This document shows, piece after piece, positions 21,880 through 32,253 of a stretch of 64,000 nt of DNA (position 1 is its first letter; every line of letters starts with the position of its first letter). Source of the stretch: Furcasterigmium furcatum. Lineage: Eukaryota; Ascomycota; Sordariomycetes; Glomerellales; Plectosphaerellaceae. Both the position numbers and the translations under genes were made by a program. The stretch is from the NCBI GenBank assembly GCA_001599815.1, contig BCIA01000006.1, positions 4,776,961-4,840,960 of the forward strand, given 5' to 3'. The notes beneath the pieces are model-generated. The model ran no database searches. It was not told the DNA's origin and was given only the letters and a program-made list of their open reading frames with translations.

Positions 21880-24800
21880 GTCTGGAAGTTGCCAGACTTG
21901 TCCCTGTCCATCTCCTATCCGCCCTGGACCACTTGCTAGTAATATTCCTCTTAATCCTCACTTTCTATACCTCTTTTTCGGCGGACATGACGGACTCTCT
22001 TCTGGATACGGACCTGGATCGGGAGGAGCCATGGATGGACTTGTTTTTTGGGAACCGGATCTCCTTAGAACGGCGCAGTGGGCTTTCCCTTCCCACCACG
22101 TTTTTTGCCTATTCCCTACGTACCTACTACCAACCCCGCGCGGCGTTTCCTGACACGGGGAGCTGCGGGTGGATTGCTTTCCTCGACGAAAAGATACCGT
22201 GTGCGCGTTTGGCTTGGGCGAGTCTTTGCGGAGGAAAAGGGGCGACCGGAGGACTGGGTTGTTGGAGGATGACTACATGGATACTCTTGCTCGCACCTCA
22301 TGCTTCGTACTCAAGATATCATTGTTCCCTCCTGCACATTGCATTTTTCTGGGTTTTTTTCCTTGCCTCGTTGGTAGGAGTAAGGGTCACCACACAGTCA
22401 GTGGCGCGATGCGGGCGTTGGTGGTTCTCATTGCTGGTTACCGAGCCTCTTTATGATCTCTCTGACGATTTCTTTTTTTCCCTGACGATGCGGTCGTGGT
22501 GAGGTGGTTGGTGAGCGTGTTGAGGTGCAAGCTGTCGTTCGCATTCCTTACTGGTTCTGGGAAGGAGAGCCTGTTCATAGTGAAGGGCGCAGATGAGAGG
22601 CAGACGCCCGGATCGAGGTCGAGGGACAGGATGGGGAGTAGGATGCGGTCATTCACATTGGAATTAGAGGCCTATGCTGCTGCTGTTGGTGAAAAGGAAT
22701 ATATGCACCAGTTTATATTCCACATTATCGGGAAACGTTTGCTCGTTGACGACGATCGTGGCATGGCATTTCATGGCGGTCACGTTCCGGTGGCGTCAAA
22801 TCAATCACCTGGAAATCTCCAGGCTCTACAAGACACGGGGCGTCTCTGCTGCTGGCTCCCGAGGCAGAATCAACAGCGAATGGTTTGACGTTGGCCCGGC
22901 TGGATTCAGCTGACAAGTGCCGGTGGCCTTCCATGCTTTTCCGCCTTCGCCACGGGACGGGAGGAGGGCCAGGCTGCCCGATGACGATTGCGGCGCTCGG
23001 GCGGCCGGGCGGCAGACGAGTTAAGGGAAATGGAATTGCCCGAGGCAAGAGGAGGCGGGCGGGCGAGCCATCGGCGTGGAATGATGGTCAGGCTGCACGA
23101 CACGACACGGCGTGACGGCGTCGCTGGAGCAGTGGGATATGCCGTGTGATGGTGGTGGACGTAGGTAGGGAACTCGTGTGTGCGCGGGTCTGGGCTGTGG
23201 TTGGCTCGAGCTGCTGACGGGCGACGAAGCTGCTAAAGATGGATGAGCGGGATCGATTGGTTCGTGGCGAGGGAGCTGCCGGTGCGAAGCTTTGTCGGCT
23301 GCCTGCTTTGCTCCTCTTCTGCTGTGTCGGGGGCGAAGGACGCGGGGTCTAGACTTTGGGAATTCGGTAGTGGACGGACGTGGTTGATGCTGCCTGGCAG
23401 TGGTCGTCATCTTTAATGCTTGGGACGAGGGACTTTTGTGTGTGGTCGACGAGGCGACTTATGGAGACGACATTGGAGACTGCCTTGGGTACATTTCCCC
23501 CGGGTGTGAGAGCATCAGCAGATGTGTCGTCGTTGGGTTGGTGAGGGGTCGCCGGGTTGGTGTCTTGTCTGTTTGGTCATGATAGAGCTCGGATCTGTCT
23601 GGCGGTGTGTGCTCTCTCTGTGCAACTCAGGTCCTCGGACGCGGTTTCAGGGAGAGTGCCAGATCCTGGGGGGTCAGAGGATGGATGCTTGCTTTTGCCA
23701 ACCAGAGTTCATGCAGAGCCTCTCGTCGAGTGAGGGAGGTGGTTTGTTTGCTCCCCATCCGTGAGCAGCGGCCTGTTGGCCCAGCCAGCCCTGGACCACC
23801 TTCCCGAAGCTGGAGCTCGAAAGACCGGGATTGCTCCTTCAATGACAGCATCAATATCCAGTTGGCTTTGAGAGCCTGGTCCAAGCTGTCCTCCAGCCAG
23901 GCTGTGAGGCTGTCCGGTGTGCTTGCTCTTCGCTGCTTTCGTTTGTCGGAAAGGACGCTAGATGAGACGATTGTCAGTGTTTCGCCCTGTCCTGGCTTCG
24001 TGATGCGCCGGAGGGGCCTCCAAGCTCGCCCTTGGCTCCTGGAGGATCCATTTCAGGACCTGGTTTGCCTGGATCCAGGGTCCGGATCCGCCCAGAGGTC
24101 GCCGGGACCAAGCAGCCAAGCCACGACCGCCTTGAACGGGCATGGAGGCAGACAGACGCTGGCTGGCGAGCTGGCTGCACCCTCGGAAGTCTTGTTTGGG
24201 GTTGTGGACAAGTCGCCCCCTTCTCTGTCCTTCTAGATCCCGCTGTGAGAAGATCGCTGGACTCAGTTCGATCAGCTTCCGCCCTGCTTGGTAACAGGGA
24301 CCCTGCCGCTTCACCTCGGTCCAGCCACCCGGCCGGGTCTGTGACTTGGTGACCTCGTCGTGTGACTGAGGCCTGGCGTGTTGGACGCTGTGGCGGGCGG
24401 GCAAACGAAGGACCCATGCATGACTCGAGGCCTGTGGCTCGGGATGGTCGGCAACATCCTACTTACAAGACACCAGGCAGCTGATAATCCCACGCGGGCG
24501 TCACGCACCCTGGACTTATCGACTCGGATGTCACTCTTATCGCCTCGGCCCACCTCCGCAAGTCGCCATACCCGATCTAGCCAATCGCCGGTGGAGCTCC
24601 AGCTGCCTTGCCGCGACTGGGAAGCTACCTTCCCCAAATCCCAGGCAGAGGAGGCCTTGTAATCCACCCCCATTTCGCCTTTCGCCGCCCGGTGTGCCAG
24701 TACCAGGTATACTTACAGCACAAGTCCCTCGACAGACTGACTGCATCACCTGCTCCCTTCCCCTCTCCACCTCCTCACACTTCACCTCACCTCCCCCATC

Positions 24801-25015
24801 TCTCCCGTCTGCCTTTCCTTCCCATCCTCAGTCCAGCATCGACCTGCCCATCATATCACTGGGGCCTCTGCATCCAGCTTTTTTGGTCTTTGGGAATCAA
24901 TCCTCTGACACACACCCTGACGACAACCTCCCTTATCGGCCCACTGCACACATTCCATCGACGTCACCGAAACTGCCCGTAGCAGCGGTCACGACAAACG
25001 CACATACAAGCAGCC
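21880..25015. other. Long intergenic region, Barentsz-like / NBR1
   Basis: About 3.1 kb. Frames such as 23607-24236 (plus) and 23974-24417 (minus) overlap each other and lack motifs. The last 300 bp are strongly C/T-rich and should be NBR1 promoter and leader. No gene is supported. Confidence 0.55.
24751..24830 (+). promoter_or_regulatory. Pyrimidine-rich core-promoter tract before NBR1
   Basis: Nearly uninterrupted C/T sequence (tgctcccttcccctctccac onward) about 185-265 bp before the NBR1 start. CT-rich tracts mark transcription starts in many filamentous fungi. No TATA box is visible. Confidence 0.45.
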
Positions 25016-27818
25016 ATGCCTTCCGACCTTGAGTCCGGCTCTCAGGCGAGGACGGCCGCCACCAAGACGTCGTCCTCCAAGCTCAAGAACATCGACGAGA
25101 TGCCCGTCACCCTCAAGGTCACCTTCGAGGATGCCGTGCGACGACACAGGCTGAGCCTCCGTGACATGGGAGCCGCCACGCTCGAGCGCAGGGTAAGTCG
25201 GTGGACAACTATTCCTATCTCTCCCCCATGGTGACACTGTCCCTATGGAACGCCGACTAACCACATTGCTCTAGGTTCGAGAGTTCCTCCAGGTTCCCGA
25301 CGAAGATGAGCTCCTCCTCGAGAGATACTCCGACTCTGCCGGCGCCTACATCACCCTCGACGACCAGAACCAGGCCGTTTACAAGCAGCTTTACCGGGCA
25401 GCCAAGGCCAAGCAGAAGCTCAAGCTGCGTGTCACCAAGAAGAGCCCTCTTCTCCAGTCCAGGCCTTCCCTGCCCAGGCCGGTCACCGTGGAGGACGTCC
25501 CCGAGGCTGTTCCCGCTCCCGCGGCGCCTTCGCCCCAGAGCTTTGACGAGACGCCATCATCGGAAGCCGAGACGAAGAGGTCGACCATATATGATGTCCT
25601 CCGAGCTGCCGAGCCGAGGGCTAGCTCGCAGAGCTCCTCCACCGCTCTGCCTGCCTCTGATACCGGCTTCGACTTTGAGACGTCTCTCTTGACCTCGCTC
25701 ATGAACCGCCACAGCCTGGGTAGCGAAGCGTTCCAGTGCAATCTCAGGTCGCAGCCCGAGCGTGCCGAGGAGAAGGAGGTCCCCACTCTCTACGGTACGG
25801 AGGATCGAGATGACTGGTTCACGCGTGCCGCCCACGGCACCCTGGAGCGTGAGCTCTGCACCCGTCCCACGGGGCGCGGCGTCTTCAGCTATGCTGTCTG
25901 CTGCAACAGCTGCGACAACAACATCCCTGACACGCACTACCACTGCTCGACTTGTGATGATGGCGACTTTGACCTCTGCCAGAGCTGCATTGACGAGGGC
26001 ATCACCTGCCATGGTGACAACCATTGGTTGATCAAGAGGACTCTCAAGGACGGACAGATCATCACCAGCACCACCGAGACCATCGCTCCCAAGCCCAAGA
26101 AGAAGGAGGAGGAGAAGCAGGTGGAGAAGGTCGAGGAGGAGGAGGACGAGGAGCAGCATGAGGACGAGCAGCAGGAGGTGCATTTCTTCGAGCCAGTCCC
26201 CAGGTGTTGCCTGATTGACGTGCCCGAACCCTCCCTCTACCCTTTCAGCTCCAGCATTCGCACCTGCAACAGCTGCGTCGGCGACCTCCCCGAGGACAAC
26301 TTCCTGCACTGCACTGTCTGCGAAGACTTTGACCTCTGCCAGTCCTGCTTCGCCAAGGACGCCCATGGCCACACTCCCAAGCACGCTTTCCTACCCGCGG
26401 TTGCCGGCTCCTACGTGCCCAACCACATCAAGATCAGGCTTGCCCCTGGCAGGAACCAGATGCACAACGCCATCTGCGATGGCTGCGACAAGTATATCAC
26501 CGGCATCCGCCACAAGTGCCTGGACTGCCCCGACTGGGACTACTGCGGCGAGTGCGTCCTGAACGCCAAGTTCGTTCACGTCGGCCACCGCTTCGCGCCC
26601 ATCTACGAACCCCTCGATGAGGTTCGCGGTCGATCCGGCCTCCGCCAGACGCATTTCGGCATCTGCTGCGATGGTCCCCTGTGCAAGACGTCGGACTACA
26701 TTCAGGGCGTCCGTTACAAGTGCACCATCTGCCACGACACCGATTTCTGCGCCAACTGCGAGGCCAGTCCCGCCAACGCACACAACAAGACCCATCCTCT
26801 CATCAAGTTCAGGACCCCGGTTCGCCACTGCACCGTCGCAACCCACGCAGAGCGGGGAGATGGTCACCAGCTGCCGCAGATGGGCGACCGCAACCAGCCC
26901 CCGGCTAAGCCCCGCAGCGCTGACCAGACTTCCATCGCCTCCGTGCAGACTGTTGTCGACATGAAGCCGACCGAGTCGCCCCCCATCAAGGAGGAGGTTG
27001 TCGAGAAGGCACCGCTGCCGGAGCCGGAGCCGGAGATCAAGGAAGAAGAGCCAGAGGCCGCCAAGGCACCGCTCTCCGAGAAGGACCTGGTCGCCACCTT
27101 CCAGCGTGACACCATCGCTGATGGCACCACCATGCCTCCCAACCACACCTTCGAGCAGACTTGGTATCTCCGCAACGACGGCGACGTCGCTTGGCCGGAT
27201 GACTGCACCGTCAAGTTCGTCGGCGGTGACTACATGGGCCACCTTGACCCCAACCAGCCTGCCGGCATCTCCGAGCTCGTCTCGGCCTCCGAGTCCACCA
27301 CCTGCTACGGGTCGCTTCCTCCCGGCGTGGAGTTCCCCTTCACGGTCCTTCTCCGCACCCCTGCTCGCGAGGGTAGGTTCATCTCTTACTGGCGCCTGAC
27401 CACCAAGGACGGCATGAAGTTCGGTCACCGTCTCTGGTGCGACGTCAAGGTGCAGGCCCCGGCCGCTGAGCCCGTTGCCGCGCCTGTCGAGCAGGAGTCA
27501 AAGGAGGTCAAGCAGGAAGAGGAGGAGGAGAAGCAGGACGAGTCCGCCGACTCGCAGGGCAGCCAGATGATCTTCCCCAAGCTCGACAAGGAGTCCCCCA
27601 TCTCCAGCATCCACCAGGATGCCAGGGACGCCAAGTCGGAGACCACGTCGGCCCCTACCTTGAACGATGGGATGGCCGAGGTCGACGACTTTGACGACTG
27701 CGGCGATGCCGAGTGGGACGGCTCCGATGACGGGTTCATGACGGACGAAGAGTACGACATCCTGGATGCCTCGGACGAAGAGTATCTGGAGGAGCAGCAG
27801 AAGAGGCTCCGCAAGTAA
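25016..27818 (+). CDS. NBR1: NBR1-type selective autophagy receptor (PB1, four ZZ, FW domain)
   Basis: Cargo receptor that links protein or peroxisome cargo to ATG8 on phagophores. Exons 25016-25192 and 25275-27818 give 906 residues. A PB1-like N-terminus starts MPVTLKVTFEDAVRRHRLSL at about residue 28 and runs to about 115. Four ZZ zinc fingers follow: about 260-315 (CCNSCDNN...CQSC), 387-433 (CNSCVGD...CQSC), 455-505 (CDGCDKY...CGEC) and 520-572 (CTICHDTDFCANC). The four-tryptophan NBR1 (FW) domain lies at about 665-785, with tryptophans in QTWYLRN, VAWPDD, SYWRLTT and RLWCDVK. Acidic linkers separate the domains. Near the C-terminus an acidic cluster contains EEYDILDASDEEYLEE, a good ATG8-interacting motif candidate. 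Fungal NBR1 homologues have multiple ZZ domains, so the layout fits. Confidence 0.93.
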
Positions 27819-28815
27819 ACGTGGATGACAATTGACGGTAGAGCCTTTGGGGGACGGAAAGATGTGGGCTTGAGATGACGGCTGATTTCTGAGCTCTCGA
27901 CTTTGTGGCAAGTCTCATTGTGTGTCTTTTTCCTAATGGGTGTTTGGGTCTATTTGTACGGATTGTTTTGATTTGATGTATCATCATGGCGCCGCACTCG
28001 GCGAAGTGCTACCCGGCAGGGCAGACTCGGGCAAAAAGTCGGCGGTCGAGAGGCCGTCGTCCATCATGGCCAAGCCAGGGGACGGACACAGAAACAGGGG
28101 GAAACACTCACTTGAGCTCACGATGTCTGATTACAGATTGGAAGGTATTCTCCTAGGCAGCTGAGACAATCCAAACCCTTAAAATGAATTTCCCCGTCAG
28201 CGTGGTGGCGTGTGCAAGTCTCACCGTGGAATGGGATGAGGCTCTCCGGCTTTCTGGCTCTGTCTCCAAGTTGGAGAACAAAGACACTGGAGCAACCCCC
28301 GCCCCGGTGGACCTGGACCATGATAGCGGCTTGTCATGCACACGCCCCTCCTTCTCCTCTTCGTCAATCGCGCAATCCGTCCAATCACGCATCGGCCTCG
28401 ACAGGGGTCCGAGTCCACTCAGCACTTGAGCTTCTGGATAAAGTGTCCTCAATCCTCTTCTCCCCGTCTTACACTGTTGCTGCGCAGTACGCAAGAAACG
28501 ACAACCAACTTGAACGACAGTCGCCCTTTGCAGGAGCCGACAAGTTTCCGGCGGACGAGTCTACATCATTGCCCGCACCGAGCAATTGTTAGGCTGTTAG
28601 CGAAGGTAGCTGGTGGCCAGTTCTGCTGCACGGCATGCGACCTTGAGCTCCGGCACATCGAGAGACGCCGAACTCGACGACCAGACTCCAAGACGAACGA
28701 TTGAGGCGCAACGACGGGCACCGAACGAGCCGCTACAAAAACTGAGACCACGAACTCGCCAACACTGCGCAATTGAAGGGTATTCCGGGGGTTGCGACCT
28801 TCAACCGCCGCCACA
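27819..28815. other. Intergenic region, NBR1 / ERV41
   Basis: About 1 kb holding the NBR1 3' UTR and the ERV41 promoter. No coding signal is convincing. Confidence 0.6.
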
Positions 28816-30087
28816 ATGAACGGCTATGACGAGAAACCAGCTTCCCTCAATGAGGACGACTTCGGTGCCAAGGGCAGCATAGTCAGTGCCTTTGACGCAT
28901 TCCGTATGTTTCGCCCCTCCCCCAGCTGCCCGGCTGCGCCTTTCGGCCAGATGTTTCATGCCCCCGCTGACCAACGCACTAAACAGCCAAGTCAAAACCG
29001 CAATATGTCCAGCGCACCTCCGGCGGCGGCAAGTGGACTGTCGCCATGTCCATTATCTCTCTGATTCTCTTCTGGAACGAGTTCTCCGGCTGGTGGCGCG
29101 GCGCGGAAAACCACACCTTCGCCGTAGAGAAGGGCGTCGGCCACGACCTGCAGGTGAATCTGGACGTGGTGGTCAAGATGCAGTGCGAGGACCTGCACAT
29201 CAACGTGCAGGACGCGGCGGGGGACCGCATCCTCGCGGCCGACAAGCTGCGGCGCGACTCGACGCTGTGGGCCACCTGGGTCGACAAGAAGACGGGAGTG
29301 CACAAGCTCGGCCAGGACCCGGCGGGCAGGGTCATCACGCACGAGGGGTATCACCTGGAGGAGGGCTTCGGCGAGGAGCACGTCCACGATATTCTCGCGG
29401 CGACGAAGAGGAAGGGCAAGTGGGCCAAGACGCCCAAGCTGAAGGGGAAGCCGGACAGCTGCCGCGTCTTTGGCAGCATGGACCTGAACAAGGTGCAGGG
29501 CGACTTCCACATCACGGCTAGGGGGCATGGATATGTGGAGTTTGGGGAACACCTGGACCATCACAGTGAGTCGGCCCTCTTTTCTAACCCCCCGGAGCAT
29601 ACACTGACAGACCGGCCCAGGCTTCAACTTCTCCCACGTCATCAACGAGTTCTCCTTCGGCGCATTCTACCCATCCCTCGAGAACCCGCTCGACCTCACC
29701 GTCAACGGGGCCGACGACAACTTCCACAAGTTCCAGTACTACCTCTCCGTCGTGCCGACGGTGTACACCGTCGGGCGCAAGAAGTCGCACAAGAGCACCG
29801 TGCTCACCAACCAGTTCGCCGTCACCGAGCAGAGCAAGGCCGTCGACGACCACTTCGTGCCCGGCATCTTCTTCAAGTACGACATTGAGCCCATCCTGCT
29901 GCTCGTCGAGGAGACGCGGCCCGGCTTCCTGACGTTCCTGCTCAAGGTCGTCAACGTGCTCAGCGGCGTCGTCGTCGCGGGCCACTGGGGCTTCACGCTG
30001 TCCGAGTGGCTCAAGGAGGTGTGGGGGCGGCGGAGGCAGAGGAGTCAGGGGTTCATCGGCACGGGCAAGTCGGATCACGACGAGTAA
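28816..30087 (+). CDS. ERV41: COPII vesicle protein ERV41 (ERGIC-2 family)
   Basis: Membrane protein cycling between ER and Golgi with ERV46; the complex retrieves escaped ER proteins. Exons 28816-28903, 28987-29565 and 29621-30087 give 377 residues. A cytosolic N-terminus with SAFDAFPKSKPQYVQRTSGG precedes TM1 (about 45-60, AMSIISLILFWNEFSGWW). The large lumenal domain includes VNLDVVVKMQCEDLHINVQD, DSCRVFGSMDLNKVQGDFHI and FNFSHVINEFSFGAFYPSL, all hallmark ERV41/ERGIC-2 segments. TM2 is near the end (FLTFLLKVVNVLSGVVVAGHWGF), followed by a short basic cytosolic tail. Domain order and length match the family. Both introns are GT-AG and in phase. Confidence 0.94.
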
Positions 30088-30517
30088 GGGGGAGGGTCGC
30101 ATGGCGTTTTTGGGCGAGGTTTCTCTCGGACATTATGAGCAGCAGCATATATGGAATATATAAAGAGGTTTCGCATTCAGCTCCGAGCCCGGGTGTCAAC
30201 CCGAAACTGTCATATCGCCATTTGAGGCGCTGGAAGCCCGGATGAGTGTGAGAGGAAGCCCGGAAGTTAACTGAATGAGGTATTCTCAAGTCCAACGTTG
30301 GTTGTTGCGATGATTGCTCTCCGCAGCAAGTTCAGCCTCAGGCAAACGTTTTCTTTGCAATGATTTCTTGCTTGGCCCTGTTTCCTATCAAGAGGCAACC
30401 AGCCCAGGAAAAATACGAAACGCGGGCAGCCTCTGCTTCTCGATATCAAGGAGCCCACACCCAGCCGCATTGCCATACCTTGCCTCCGCCATCTTCACGA
30501 CCCGAGAGTTGCCCATC
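30088..30517. other. Intergenic region, ERV41 / 2EXR gene
   Basis: About 430 bp. It contains TATATAAAG at 30157-30165 and otherwise nothing recognisable. Confidence 0.55.
30157..30165 (+). promoter_or_regulatory. TATA-like element before the 2EXR gene
   Basis: TATATAAAG about 350 bp upstream of the 2EXR start codon. It could equally lie in the ERV41 3' UTR. Confidence 0.3.
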
Positions 30518-31716
30518 ATGGCGACCTTCCACAGGTTCCCCGACTTACCTCCCGAGCTCCGCGTGCTCATCTGGGGCATGGCTGTTCGAGATCTCCACTC
30601 GCCTGGCATTCACTTCTTCTCTCAATGCCCTGGTAAACAAGAATACCCCGTCGACTACCGCATGCCTCGGAACTGGCTTGTTCAGCACAAAGGCCGTCTT
30701 GTAGCCACGAACAGGGGAATCCCCTCGACCCTGCTTGATGGTAACCGTTCAACTTACGTCCATGACGTGCCTGTCGAGAATCACGAGCTGTCATAACCCA
30801 CAAGTACGACGGCGGAATGGAGGAGCCACTGCGCGACTATCTTCGAGACTTTGAGAAGTCCATCCCCGACAGTCTTTTGAACAATCCTGCCCAAATGCTA
30901 CAGAGACTCACTAGCTCGATGCGCTTCCGGCGCGAGGGCACCAGGGAATTTCAACAGATGAAAGTTCTCCTCCAGCAAGACCTCTTCTGCATCAACGACG
31001 TCCATTCTCTGGAACAGTACGTCATGCCTCGCATCACGACCACTTCCACAGGTGGCTTCAAGCACGTTGCAATCTTCATGGACCCGGATTGGGACGACCT
31101 CTGGTCGCTGCCAGTCAAGAAAGACCTCCCCCGCGAACCCCTACTCGATGACGAGGTGGATGACGAATTCATTTCACAACCCGATAGGAGACGCCGACTT
31201 CCCCAACAGCTGAGAGCTGCGTGGGAGCTGGGCCAGCTTCGCTGCGCAAGGGGATGCGGCGCGTACATCATTGATCCCCGGATCAAGGTGACGCCGAGCA
31301 TGCTTGATGATTCTTTACTGTTTGATGAACAATTGCTTCACGGGGATGGCTTCGGTCTTTTTCCCGTCCCGAGTTATAGTTCCTTCTGGGTCAGGCATGA
31401 CGAGGGCATGACCAGCGAGAGTTGGGCTTCGGAGGGGTATGCGGCCTGGAAATTCGTCTATCAATGGATGTGGAGGGACTATAACGTCTGGGGCGGCAAA
31501 GATATCGGGCTGGCCAGTAAGCACGAGGAAGGAGAAGACTCCGAGTCATGGCTTTCGTCCGCCCCTTTGCAAGTTCTGGCCCTTGTCGATCACTCTCAGG
31601 GGGGAGAGGTGGTGGATCGGGTCATGAAACATGCCAGGACCTCCGATGAAGACCAAAGAAGGGATCTTGAGGAACTGAGGGAGGCATACGACGTAGCGTA
31701 CCTGGACTCTGAATAA
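30518..31716 (+). pseudogene. 2EXR-domain protein, reading frame broken by an apparent frameshift
   Basis: Member of the large fungal 2EXR family of unknown function. The first frame (30518-30796) starts MATFHRFPDLPPELRVLIWG, the family's F-box-like opening, and reads to STYVHD. The characteristic next segment is ACRESRAVITHKYDG, but it lies in a different frame that opens at 30766 and continues to the stop at 31716 (QMKVLLQQDLFC, GGFKHVAIFMDPDWDDLW). The switch must occur within 30766-30793. No GT-AG intron there reconnects the frames, and the family pattern suggests a loss of 3n+1 bases just before ACRESR. This is either a recent pseudogene or a sequencing error. The rest of the frame is intact with no further stops, so decay is recent or the break is artefactual. 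Confidence 0.65.
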
Positions 31717-32253
31717 GGAACATTCCGGCTAGTAAAATTTACTCCCAAGGTTGTGTTGACGTTGAAGTTGTCTGAGTGCTCCGTTGTACCCAATAGGGTG
31801 ACAGAAAGGATGACCGCTCTCAGAACGGCCATGTCGACCAACAGACCTCAGATCGAGTGGTACAAAATCGAGATAGCATCTGTCCTGATTACAAGAAATC
31901 GAGATGACCTCTTGCTGAAATAGAAATAACTCAAGCGCAACGTATCTGGATAGCAACGTGCCTGAACCGGCATCTTCTCTGCGACCCTCCTGGTACCGTC
32001 TTAGTGCAGAGCCGAGGTCGGGCCCCGAGGACTCGGCAGCCGGCGCTTGGCCCTCCGGCTGCACTTCGTGGACCGGTCGGTCGGCCCAGGGAAAGTGGCG
32101 CCGCCCCACAGGGTCCAGCTGCAGGTTCCAATCCGACAGGGCCAATTTCTAAGTTGCGACAGTGACATCGGAACCTCCAAAAAATTCCACACCCCCACCA
32201 AATCACTGCACAGTCACGACATCGACACCCTCACAGGGAGCTGCGTAGTGACA
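31717..32253. other. Intergenic region, 2EXR gene / aconitase 2
   Basis: About 540 bp with the promoter of the following gene. Short minus-strand frames here show no motif. Confidence 0.6.

Noticed and set aside
26391..27428. 345-codon minus-strand frame opposite NBR1
   Set aside because: Antisense shadow of the ZZ/FW coding region.
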